From: Planctomycetota bacterium
GTDB taxonomy: Bacteria; Planctomycetota; Phycisphaerae; Sedimentisphaerales; SM23-30
Length of the DNA: 5,600 nt
Direction: 5' to 3'
Assembly (NCBI GenBank): GCA_022705365.1
Contig: JAKJEP010000221.1
Coordinates: 1-5,600, forward strand
The translations under genes were made by a program, and so were the position numbers. Numbering within the stretch: position 1 is the first letter of the stretch; each line of letters starts with the position of its first letter. This document shows positions 1-5,188 of this stretch, in pieces. The notes beneath the pieces were generated by a model. The model was not told where the DNA came from. It searched no databases and saw nothing but the letters and a program-made list of their open reading frames with translations.

Positions 1-600
1 TGCGGCCCAGCCATCGGCCCCATCCCCGATCCTCTCATTCCCGGACCTTGCATCATCCGGCCCATCCCTTCCTCACGCATCTGGTCGAGCTTTTCCTGTT
101 GCTCCGCCGTCATCACTTCCCGAACATCCTGACGTAACTTCTGGTATATAGCACGTTTAGCTTCCGGCTCTTCTGCCGCCGCCGCTTCTTTCCGAGCTGT
201 CTGGTGCAATTTTTCAATCTCGGCCTTCTGCTCATCGGTAAGATCCAGCTTCTCAAACATTTGCATCATTCCAAATCCCATACCCGGCCCGCCCGGTCCC
301 TGCGGCCCAGCCATCGGCCCCATCCCCGATCCTCTCATCCCCGGACCTTGCATCATCCGGCCCATCCCTTCCTCACGCATCTGGCTGAGCTGTTCCCGCT
401 GTTCTTCGGTAAGCACCTGCTGCATATCCTCGTGTAACTTCTTAAATATAACACCTTTAGCTTCTCTGGTGTCGGCGTTCATCACGTCTTCCCAGGCCTG
501 CTGATGAAGCTGGTCGATCTGTGCCTGCTGTTCCTCGTTCAAATTCAGCTTAGACAGGATACCCATTCCGATTCCGCGGCCTTTATCTCCGCGCCAGCCT
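1..600 (-). repeat. Two tandem 300-bp modules inside the Spy-like gene
   Basis: Bases 1-300 and 301-600 align without indels at a period of exactly 300 bp (100 codons). Bases 1-84 and 301-384 are identical except at 39/339. The remaining 216 bp have diverged strongly while keeping the protein pattern (LTxxQ, the 43-residue spacing, and EAK followed by a KL segment). The near-identical part encodes the Met/Gly/Pro-rich linker. The first module may continue beyond the left edge, so the copy number is unknown. Confidence 0.9.
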
Positions 601-995
601 TTGGATTGCATTCCTTCGCCCTTCATTCCCTGGCCTTTGGCACCCTTACCTTCACCCCTCAATCCCTGGCCTTTGGCGCCTCTGCCCTCTCCCTTTCTCC
701 CTTGACCTTCGGATCCTTTCCCCTCCCCCTTCAAACCTTTGCCTTTTCCGGGTTTATCATCGCTTGGTCCCATCCTTTCCTCTCTTATCTCCTGCAGTTG
801 TGCCAGCTGATCTTCCGTCAATACAGATCGTATTTGCTCCATACTATCCTGCCGGATTTTTGCGATTTCGGATTGTTGGGCGGGGGTGAGATTGGCATCG
901 CGCTGCCGGGCATTTTGAGCCTGCAGCGGGGCAGACAATGCGGTGATCAAACATAAACTCAACCCAGTCAACAACATAACATACATCTTTTTCAT
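1..995 (-). CDS. Secreted Spy/CpxP-like LTxxQ repeat protein, Met- and Gly-rich (3' end beyond window)
   Basis: The frame is open from ATG at 995 to the left edge (331 codons, no stop), so the C-terminus is missing. Residues 1-26 look like a Sec signal peptide: MKK, a hydrophobic stretch, then cleavage after LQA at 26; the cysteine at 15 lacks a lipobox. The mature part carries six LTxxQ-like motifs, at about 36, 59, 152 (degenerate, LNEEQ), 195, 252 and 295, the hallmark of the Spy/CpxP/ZraP type of periplasmic helical proteins. The last four are paired 43 residues apart in 100-residue modules. Residues 83-141 are a low-complexity tract of KGEGxG/xKGQGx hexapeptides; residues 211-246 and 311 onward are Met/Gly/Pro-rich (e.g. 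GRMMQGPGM). Known relatives are periplasmic chaperones or metal/envelope-stress proteins; methionine-rich loops could bind metal, but that is inference. It is longer than ordinary Spy-type proteins (about 140-170 aa) because of the duplications. No functional link to the divergent hydrogenase genes is evident. Confidence 0.85.
   Translation of the reverse strand, partial: MKKMYVMLLTGLSLCLITALSAPLQAQNARQRDANLTPAQQSEIAKIRQDSMEQIRSVLTEDQLAQLQEIREERMGPSDDKPGKGKGLKGEGKGSEGQGRKGEGRGAKGQGLRGEGKGAKGQGMKGEGMQSKGWRGDKGRGIGMGILSKLNLNEEQQAQIDQLHQQAWEDVMNADTREAKGVIFKKLHEDMQQVLTEEQREQLSQMREEGMGRMMQGPGMRGSGMGPMAGPQGPGGPGMGFGMMQMFEKLDLTDEQKAEIEKLHQTARKEAAAAEEPEAKRAIYQKLRQDVREVMTAEQQEKLDQMREEGMGRMMQGPGMRGSGMGPMAGP
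606..731 (-). repeat. 36-bp in-frame tandem repeats coding Gly/Lys/Glu hexapeptides
   Basis: The tract encodes residues 89-130 of the Spy-like protein as three successive 12-residue units of the form [KR]GEG[KR]G-[AS][KE]GQG[RLM], then a fourth half unit. On the plus strand the unit shows as CCCTGGCCTTTGGC at 628-641 and 664-677, with a diverged copy 36 bp further at about 700-713. The pattern stays in frame, so it is a coding repeat. The segment is highly charged and probably disordered. Its tandem structure makes copy-number change by slippage likely. Confidence 0.85.
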
Positions 996-1002
996 AGCCA
1001 TG

Positions 1003-1007
1003 CTCCT
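1003..1007 (-). promoter_or_regulatory. Ribosome binding site that decides the start of the Spy-like gene
   Basis: On the minus strand AGGAG lies 7 nt before the ATG at 995 but only 1 nt before the in-frame ATG at 1001. The spacing therefore favours the start at 995 (MKKMYV...) over the start two codons earlier (MAMKK...). Confidence 0.75.
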
Positions 1008-1035
1008 TTCTACGGTTTTGGTAATGAACATATTC

Positions 1036-1075
1036 TCATAACTCTATGAATAAAACGTATAAAACATGGTTTTAT
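1036..1075. promoter_or_regulatory. Cluster of short direct and inverted repeats, possible operator upstream of the Spy-like gene
   Basis: ATAAAAC occurs at 1050-1056 and 1059-1065 (direct repeat, 9-bp step). Its complement GTTTTAT is at 1069-1075, so 1059-1075 reads ATAAAAC-ATG-GTTTTAT, a 17-bp inverted repeat. A second small inverted repeat, TCATA-ACTC-TATGA, is at 1036-1049. The cluster lies 41-80 bp upstream of the Spy-like start, where a regulator of that gene would bind. No regulator family was recognised, and AT-rich DNA produces such repeats by chance. Confidence 0.35.
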
Positions 1076-1098
1076 TGCAGCATGTAATGAGATAATAA

Positions 1099-1118
1099 AT
1101 TGTATCCAGCCTGGCTGG
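1099..1118 (-). promoter_or_regulatory. Weak candidate -10 box and GC-rich palindrome for the divergent gene
   Basis: On the minus strand TACAAT (1099-1104) matches the sigma70 -10 box at 5 of 6 positions, but no convincing -35 box lies 16-18 bp upstream. Directly beside it is a GC-rich palindrome, CCAGCC-T-GGCTGG (1106-1118), in otherwise AT-rich DNA. If the -10 is used, transcription would start near 1092, leaving a leader of about 97 nt. Confidence 0.2.
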
Positions 1119-1129
1119 CGAAATAGCAG

Positions 1130-1147
1130 TTGTGAAAATATTCACAT
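1130..1147. promoter_or_regulatory. Rex-type operator, site 1 (one end base off consensus)
   Basis: TTGTGAA-AATA-TTCACAT matches the Rex redox-repressor consensus TTGTGAA-WWWW-TTCACAA except for the last base. Rex proteins bind such sites when the NADH/NAD+ ratio is low and leave when NADH rises, and they control fermentation and hydrogenase genes in many anaerobes. The centre (1138.5) is 143 bp upstream of the divergent Spy-like start and exactly 210 bp from the centre of site 2. The site also fits the CRP pattern TGTGA-N6-TCACA, so the family assignment is inferred from the hydrogenase context. Confidence 0.65.
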
Positions 1148-1329
1148 TTGATTCCCCGGCAGACAAGACAAATACCAAACAGGCAAGAGAGGTTGCCATA
1201 CGGGTTATAAGTCAAAAAACTGAAAGTGATTATGGGTTAGTTCCCGTTTTTGCGGATCAAACGCACAGCAAAAAAATCGATAGAATACATTTTGCAACAC
1301 CCGACACCTACCTGCGTAAATTGTTTTAA
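1132..1329 (+). CDS. Possible small protein of 65 aa between the two operators, unrecognised
   Basis: A GTG-started frame of 65 codons ends at TAA 1329. The product begins MKIFTFDSP and ends YLRKLF; it is basic and soluble, with no cysteine, no membrane segment and no internal methionine. Against it: there is no Shine-Dalgarno sequence before the GTG, the start codon lies inside operator site 1, and codons are richer in AGA and ATA than in the hyd genes. The frame is open back to 1099 without a better start. For it: balanced, protein-like composition and a stop just before the next operator. It could be a real small gene, the remnant of a larger one, or chance. I do not recognise a family. 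Confidence 0.3.
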   Translation: MKIFTFDSPADKTNTKQAREVAIRVISQKTESDYGLVPVFADQTHSKKIDRIHFATPDTYLRKLF

Positions 1330-1335
1330 TTTATC

Positions 1336-1361
1336 AAAATTGTGAAATATTTCACAATTTT
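1336..1361. promoter_or_regulatory. Rex-type operator, site 2 (perfect palindrome) upstream of hydC
   Basis: The core TTGTGAAATATTTCACAA (1340-1357) matches the Rex consensus at every position. The perfect dyad extends 4 bp on each side (AAAA/TTTT), giving a 26-bp palindrome centred at 1348.5. It sits immediately upstream of the predicted -35 box of hydC, about 52 bp before the predicted transcription start. There a bound protein could block the AT-rich upstream element or the polymerase itself. An outer pair, TTATCAAA (1331-1338) and TTTGATAA (1364-1371), adds a looser dyad around it. Confidence 0.8.
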
Positions 1362-1364
1362 TAT

Positions 1365-1393
1365 TTGATAACACACCGGCACCGTATTATCAT
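1365..1393 (+). promoter_or_regulatory. Predicted sigma70-type promoter for hydCBA
   Basis: TTGATA (1365-1370) and TATCAT (1388-1393) each match the -35 and -10 consensus at 5 of 6 positions and are separated by exactly 17 bp. The expected start is near 1400, giving a leader of about 44 nt before hydC. The Rex-type palindrome ends 4 bp upstream of the -35 box, which supports this as the regulated promoter. Confidence 0.55.
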
Positions 1394-1443
1394 CGCTTGG
1401 GACGTTACCGATTTAGTATTGGTCTTTTATGGAGTAATCAGAG

Positions 1444-1965
1444 ATGTTAATTACCGAACGGGAAAAGATGGTAGAAGACATCAACACCTGGGCTGAGCAA
1501 TATGGCCGAAATCGCAGTGCGTTGATGCCGATTCTGCAGGAAGTGCAGAAGAAGTATTATCGCATATCCGATTATGCGATGCAGGAAATCGCGGATCTGC
1601 TGGGGATTCATCCGGTGGAAGTATATGGGGTGGTATCCTTCTACAGTTTTCTGGATGATAAACCCAAGGGGAAGTTTATCATACGTCTTTGCCAGACCAT
1701 CAGTTGTGATATGGTGGGTAAAGACCGCGTAGCGCGGCAATTAGAAAATGACCTGGGCGTAGGTTTTGGTCAGACCACCGCGGATGGGATTTTTACGCTG
1801 GAGTGGGCCAATTGCCTGGGAATGTGCGATCAGGGGCCAGCCATGTTAGTCAACGATCAGGTGTTTACTCGTTTAACACCGGCCAAAGTGAATGAGATTA
1901 TCGACGGATGCCGTCGTGCCTTATCTCATTATGCCACCCAGCGAAAGGAGGTACACGCCCTATGA
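1444..1965 (+). CDS. hydC: [FeFe]-hydrogenase subunit HydC, NuoE-like [2Fe-2S] protein
   Basis: This 173-residue cytoplasmic protein is the small electron-transfer subunit of the NAD-linked hydrogenase and pairs with HydB as NuoE pairs with NuoF in complex I. A helical N-terminal part (about 1-70, including IHPVEVYGVVSFYSFL) is followed by a thioredoxin-like domain. That domain carries the [2Fe-2S] ligands C83-x4-C88 and C124-x3-C128, the complete NuoE pattern (RLCQTISC ... NCLGMC). Length is normal for the family. The start is supported by GGAG at 1431-1434, 9 nt before the ATG. It is the first gene of a compact operon: its stop overlaps the hydB start (ATGA, 1962-1965), suggesting coupled translation. 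The Rex-type operator and a sigma70-like promoter lie directly upstream. HoxE or NuoE proper are alternatives by domain, but the neighbouring HydA settles the assignment. Confidence 0.96.
   Translation: MLITEREKMVEDINTWAEQYGRNRSALMPILQEVQKKYYRISDYAMQEIADLLGIHPVEVYGVVSFYSFLDDKPKGKFIIRLCQTISCDMVGKDRVARQLENDLGVGFGQTTADGIFTLEWANCLGMCDQGPAMLVNDQVFTRLTPAKVNEIIDGCRRALSHYATQRKEVHAL
1944..1952 (+). promoter_or_regulatory. Strong ribosome binding site that sets the hydB start
   Basis: AAAGGAGGT inside the 3' end of hydC, with its GGAGG ending 10 nt before the ATG at 1962, marks that ATG as the hydB start. An in-frame ATG at 1908 would add 18 unconserved residues deep inside hydC and has no such signal. 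Confidence 0.85.
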
Positions 1966-3155
1966 TTACCAGCAAATGCTCTAAGTTAACCTTTAGCGAA
2001 ATTAAAACCGGTTCCGGCCTGCAGGCAGCGCTGAAAAATAAACCGGCGGAGGTTATCTCGATTTTAGCGGATTCCGGGATGAAAGGCCGGGGCGGGGCGG
2101 GATTCCCGACCAGCACCAAGTGGCGGTTTGCGGCGGCTGCCAAAGGGGAGGAAAAATTTGTGGTCTGCAATGCCGATGAAGGAGAGCCGGGCACCTTTAA
2201 GGACCGGGTGTTATTGTGCGATTTTGCGGATCTGGTGTTTGAAGGGATGACCATCGGGGCGTATGCCATCGGTGCCAAGACCGGCATTATTTACCTGCGC
2301 GGAGAATATACCTATCTGGTGAACCAACTGGAATCGGTATTAGCAAAACGGCGGCAGGCCAATCTTTTGGGTAACAAGATCTGCGGAAAAGAAGGATTTG
2401 ATTTTGATATTCAGATCCGGATGGGATCCGGCGCCTATGTATGCGGCGAAGAAACGGCCCTCATCGAGTCACTGGAAGGGCAGCGGGGCGAGCCGCGGAA
2501 TCGACCTCCGTTCCCGGTGGATACCGGATTTATGGGCCGGCCGACGATAGTGAATAATGTGGAGACGCTGGCCTGGGTAACGGCGATTCTGGCCAAAGGG
2601 GCTGCCTGGTTCAAGTCGGTAGGGACGGAGAAGTCCACCGGCTTAAAACTGTTCAGCGTATCGGGCGATTGTGCCGAGCCGGGCGTGTATGAATTTCCGA
2701 TGGGCATTACGATTGCCCAACTGCTCAAAGAAGTCAAAGGCGAAGGCGCCAAGGCGGTGCAGGTGGGCGGAGCCTCGGGGCACTGCGTAGCCGCCAAGGA
2801 TTTCAAGCGTGCCCTGGCGTTCGAGGATGTGGCCACGGGCGGGTCTATTATCATATTTGGGCCCAATCGCGATATGCTGCATGTCGCCAAGAACTTTATG
2901 GAGTTCTTTGTGGAAGAGTCCTGCGGCCAGTGCACTCCCTGCCGGGAAGGCAATCACAAGATCCTGGAAGGGATTGAGAAGCTGGAGGCAGGCACCTGCT
3001 CGATGGCCTATCTGGACGAGCTGTGTAAGCTGGGCGAGACGATGCAACTGGCCTCCAAGTGCGGATTAGGCCAATCCAGTGCCAATGCGTTTTTGTCAAT
3101 CGTAGCAAACTTTAAAGATGAAATATTAGGCCGGACCGAGAAGGTCGCCGTGTAA
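1962..3155 (+). CDS. hydB: [FeFe]-hydrogenase subunit HydB, short NuoF-like NADH/FMN subunit
   Basis: At 397 residues this is the diaphorase subunit, which exchanges electrons between NAD(H), FMN and the iron-sulfur chain in the cytoplasm. Visible NuoF signatures are the FMN/NADH loop GRGGAGFP (42-49), NADEGEPGTF (70-79), GAYVCGEETAL (157-167), RPPFP...GRPTIVNNVETLAWV (about 197-222), an SLBB-type region (about 245-300), and the N3-type [4Fe-4S] ligands C321-x2-C324-x2-C327 plus C367. The protein starts directly at the NuoF core and ends 30 residues after C367. It therefore lacks the N-terminal thioredoxin-like [2Fe-2S] domain and the C-terminal two-[4Fe-4S] ferredoxin domain found in the roughly 600-residue HydB of known electron-bifurcating enzymes. 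Nothing suggests truncation: the stop is followed 15 bp later by hydA with its own ribosome site. It overlaps hydC by 4 bp. Confidence 0.96.
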   Translation: MITSKCSKLTFSEIKTGSGLQAALKNKPAEVISILADSGMKGRGGAGFPTSTKWRFAAAAKGEEKFVVCNADEGEPGTFKDRVLLCDFADLVFEGMTIGAYAIGAKTGIIYLRGEYTYLVNQLESVLAKRRQANLLGNKICGKEGFDFDIQIRMGSGAYVCGEETALIESLEGQRGEPRNRPPFPVDTGFMGRPTIVNNVETLAWVTAILAKGAAWFKSVGTEKSTGLKLFSVSGDCAEPGVYEFPMGITIAQLLKEVKGEGAKAVQVGGASGHCVAAKDFKRALAFEDVATGGSIIIFGPNRDMLHVAKNFMEFFVEESCGQCTPCREGNHKILEGIEKLEAGTCSMAYLDELCKLGETMQLASKCGLGQSSANAFLSIVANFKDEILGRTEKVAV

Positions 3156-3170
3156 ATACAGGAGTGAACT

Positions 3171-5093
3171 ATGGCTAATTTGAATGAAGATGTTTCCCGT
3201 GCTCCCAAAAGCATGCGTGCCCAAACGATAACGGGAATTACGGATACGACCGATATCGGGGCTACCGTCCGGGTGGAAATCGACGGCAAGGAATTGAAGG
3301 TTCCCATCGGGACGACGATTCTGGAGGCCGCCAGGTCGATCGGGGTTCGCATTCCCACGTTATGTTATCACGAGGATTTATGTATCGCCGGTGTATGCCG
3401 CATCTGCGTGGTGGAGGTGGAAGGCCAGCGGACATTGCAGGCCTCCTGTGCGTATCCGATTACCTCGCCAATCAAGGTGAAGACCTATTCCAGCAAGGTA
3501 CGCAAGGCCCGCCGCCATATTCTGGATTTACTGCTGTCCAAGCATTATGGAGAATGTTATTCCTGTTTCCGCAACAACAATTGCGAATTGCAGAGTCTGG
3601 CGAAGGAATACGGTGTCGATCAGTTCCGGTTCGGCCATCCGGAGAAACCGCTGCATGAAGTGGACGCCTCGAGCTATTCGGTCATCCGCGATATGAACAA
3701 GTGTATTTTGTGCCGGCGGTGCGTACGGACCTGTATCGATGTGCAGGAAGTGGGCGTGCTGGAAGCGGTGGGCCGCAGCGACAAGACGAAAATTGAAACC
3801 TTTGCGAGCAAGCCGCTGAGCGAGGTAATCTGCATCAACTGCGGGCAGTGCATCAACCGCTGTCCCACCGGCGCCCTGCGGGCCAACGATCCGACGGATG
3901 ATGTCTGGGCGGCGATTGACAATCCGGCCAAGCATGTGGTGATTCAGACGGCCCCGGCCCCGCGGGCGGGCATCGGTGAGTGTTTCGGGCTGGAACCCGG
4001 GCGGGCGCTGACCTTTGAGATGAATACGGCGCTGCGGCGCTGCGGATTTGACAAGGTATTCGATACGAATTTTACGGCGGACCTGACGATTATCGAGGAA
4101 GGGACCGAGCTGATTCTGCGTTTGTACAAGGCACTGGTCAAAAAAGATACATCCATAGCCTTACCGCAGTTTACCAGTTGTTCGCCGGGCTGGATCAAGT
4201 ATATCGAACATTTCTATCCGGAGATGCTAAAGCATGTTTCCTCGGCCAAGAGTCCGCAGCAGATGTTTGGGGCGGTCATCAAGACTTATTACGCCAAGAA
4301 GAACAACATCGATCCGAAGGATATTGTGACGGTAGCTTTGATGCCGTGCTCGGCCAAGAAGTTCGAGTGCAACCGCCCGGAGATGTGCGACAGCGGCTTT
4401 AAAGATATTGATTACGGGCTGACGACGCGGGAGCTGGCGCAGATGATCAGTGAGGCGGGGATTGATCTGCCGAACCTGGAGAAGTCCGATTTTGACGATC
4501 CGTTTGGGACGGCCACCGGGTCGGGCGTAATTTTCGCGGCCACCGGCGGCGTGATGGAGGCGGCAATTCGTACCGTAGTAGAACTGGTATGCGGGATCAA
4601 GGTCGAAAATCTGTTCGATCATGCCGATGTGATTCCGGTTCGCGGTTTTGAGGGCGTCCGGTATGCCGAGCTGCCCATCAAGCAGGTCGGTCCGGTGCCG
4701 GATATTCTCAAACACCTGGTGCCGAACTGGGACTGGCTGAAGGGCGCGACCTTGAAGGTCGGCGTCTGCCACGGGACTGCCAATGCCAAGAAGGTGCTGG
4801 ACGATATCAAGGCCGGCGGCAAGTTCAGTGAATGTCATTTTATCGAGTTCATGGCCTGTCCGGGCGGGTGCCTGGGCGGCGGCGGCCAGCCGATCCCGAC
4901 CAATCCGGAAATCCGCAAGAAGCGGGCCAAAGCCATTTACGGTGAGGATGCCCACTACGAGATCCGCAAATCGCACGAGAATCCGGCCGTGCTGGAGCTG
5001 TATTCCCAGTTCCTGACCGATGGACCGTGCGGGCATCTGAGCCATAAACTTTTGCATACGGATTATACCCCGCGCGGTAAATATATTGCCTAA
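3171..5093 (+). CDS. hydA: [FeFe]-hydrogenase catalytic subunit HydA
   Basis: This 640-residue cytoplasmic enzyme interconverts 2H+ + 2e- and H2 at the H-cluster. Domains in order: a plant-type [2Fe-2S] domain (C65, C76, C79, C93); a His-Cys [4Fe-4S] site (H125, C129, C132, C138); two ferredoxin-type [4Fe-4S] sites (C178/181/184/188 and C221/224/227/231); the catalytic domain; and a C-terminal small-subunit-like segment (about 575-635, EIRKSHENP...LSHKLLH). H-cluster motifs are TSCSPGW (335-341), MPCSAKKFE (391-399) and EFMACPGGC (559-567). C337 and the glutamates E310 and E313 match the known proton path. The first motif has Ser338 where the canonical TSCCPxW has the second cysteine. There is no extra C-terminal cluster domain. 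The start has AGGAG (3160-3164) 6 nt upstream; a 30-residue N-terminal extension precedes the [2Fe-2S] domain. It is the last gene before a terminator. Confidence 0.98.
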   Translation: MANLNEDVSRAPKSMRAQTITGITDTTDIGATVRVEIDGKELKVPIGTTILEAARSIGVRIPTLCYHEDLCIAGVCRICVVEVEGQRTLQASCAYPITSPIKVKTYSSKVRKARRHILDLLLSKHYGECYSCFRNNNCELQSLAKEYGVDQFRFGHPEKPLHEVDASSYSVIRDMNKCILCRRCVRTCIDVQEVGVLEAVGRSDKTKIETFASKPLSEVICINCGQCINRCPTGALRANDPTDDVWAAIDNPAKHVVIQTAPAPRAGIGECFGLEPGRALTFEMNTALRRCGFDKVFDTNFTADLTIIEEGTELILRLYKALVKKDTSIALPQFTSCSPGWIKYIEHFYPEMLKHVSSAKSPQQMFGAVIKTYYAKKNNIDPKDIVTVALMPCSAKKFECNRPEMCDSGFKDIDYGLTTRELAQMISEAGIDLPNLEKSDFDDPFGTATGSGVIFAATGGVMEAAIRTVVELVCGIKVENLFDHADVIPVRGFEGVRYAELPIKQVGPVPDILKHLVPNWDWLKGATLKVGVCHGTANAKKVLDDIKAGGKFSECHFIEFMACPGGCLGGGGQPIPTNPEIRKKRAKAIYGEDAHYEIRKSHENPAVLELYSQFLTDGPCGHLSHKLLHTDYTPRGKYIA

Positions 5094-5114
5094 TCGGCAG
5101 CACCTGCCTATAAT
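5086..5114 (+). promoter_or_regulatory. Possible sigma70 promoter at the end of hydA, for hydG
   Basis: TTGCCT (5086-5091, 4 of 6 to the -35 consensus) and a perfect TATAAT (5109-5114) are 17 bp apart and straddle the hydA stop codon. The expected start, near 5121, lies just before the terminator hairpin, so a transcript from here would meet the terminator after about 40 nt. Either the match is fortuitous, or hydG expression depends on readthrough of that hairpin. Confidence 0.35.
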
Positions 5115-5123
5115 GGAAAAGGA

Positions 5124-5159
5124 GCCGGGTCGGAATTTATTCCGGCCCGGCATATTTTT
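5124..5159 (+). terminator. Rho-independent terminator after hydA
   Basis: GCCGGGTCGGAA (5124-5135), a TTTA loop, then TTCCGGCCCGGC (5140-5151) form a 12-bp stem with one G-U wobble, followed by ATATTTTT (5152-5159). The stem is GC-rich and the T-tract follows directly. It would end most hydCBA transcripts 31 bp past the hydA stop and reduce hydG expression relative to the structural genes. Confidence 0.85.
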
Positions 5160-5188
5160 CGTATTGGTTTACTGATTGAGGTGTTGAG

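Noticed and set aside
606..731. 36-bp repeats as a CRISPR array
   Set aside because: There are no spacers of constant length, the repeats are directly contiguous and diverged, and they stay in frame with a protein that continues on both sides.
606..747. Collagen-like Gly-X-Y repeats
   Set aside because: Glycine falls at every second residue with breaks, giving a hexapeptide rather than a triplet period.
204..956. Two plus-strand open frames (204-437 and 504-956)
   Set aside because: They lie opposite the Spy-like gene. Their His/Ser/Pro- and Phe/Leu-rich repeats are the antisense reading of its Gly/Met and Gly/Lys repeats; only the minus strand gives a signal peptide and LTxxQ motifs.
1130..1357. 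CRP-type sites (TGTGA-N6-TCACA)
   Set aside because: Both sites fit this pattern, but the outer TT/AA of the perfect site, the W4 centre and the NADH-linked target fit Rex better. The centre at about -52 from the predicted start is not a usual CRP activator position. The alternative is not fully excluded.
1331..1371. Long dyad TTATCAAA...TTTGATAA as a terminator of the 65-codon ORF
   Set aside because: The stem is almost entirely A-T and the symmetric core is a consensus DNA-binding site; a weak AT stem is a poor intrinsic terminator.
754..1400. 14-base match TTATCATCGCTTGG at 754-767 and 1387-1400
   Set aside because: One copy is coding in the Spy-like gene and the other overlaps the hydC -10 region; flanks do not match and no function links them, so I treat it as chance.
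1908..1961. Upstream in-frame ATG as start of hydB
   Set aside because: The extra 18 residues lie inside hydC and do not resemble NuoF N-termini; AAAGGAGGT and the ATGA overlap favour 1962.
4227..5153. Long open frame of 308 codons on the minus strand inside hydA
   Set aside because: It lies wholly opposite hydA, whose domains and motifs are unambiguous, and its translation shows no recognisable domain. It is a by-product of codon bias in GC-rich coding DNA.
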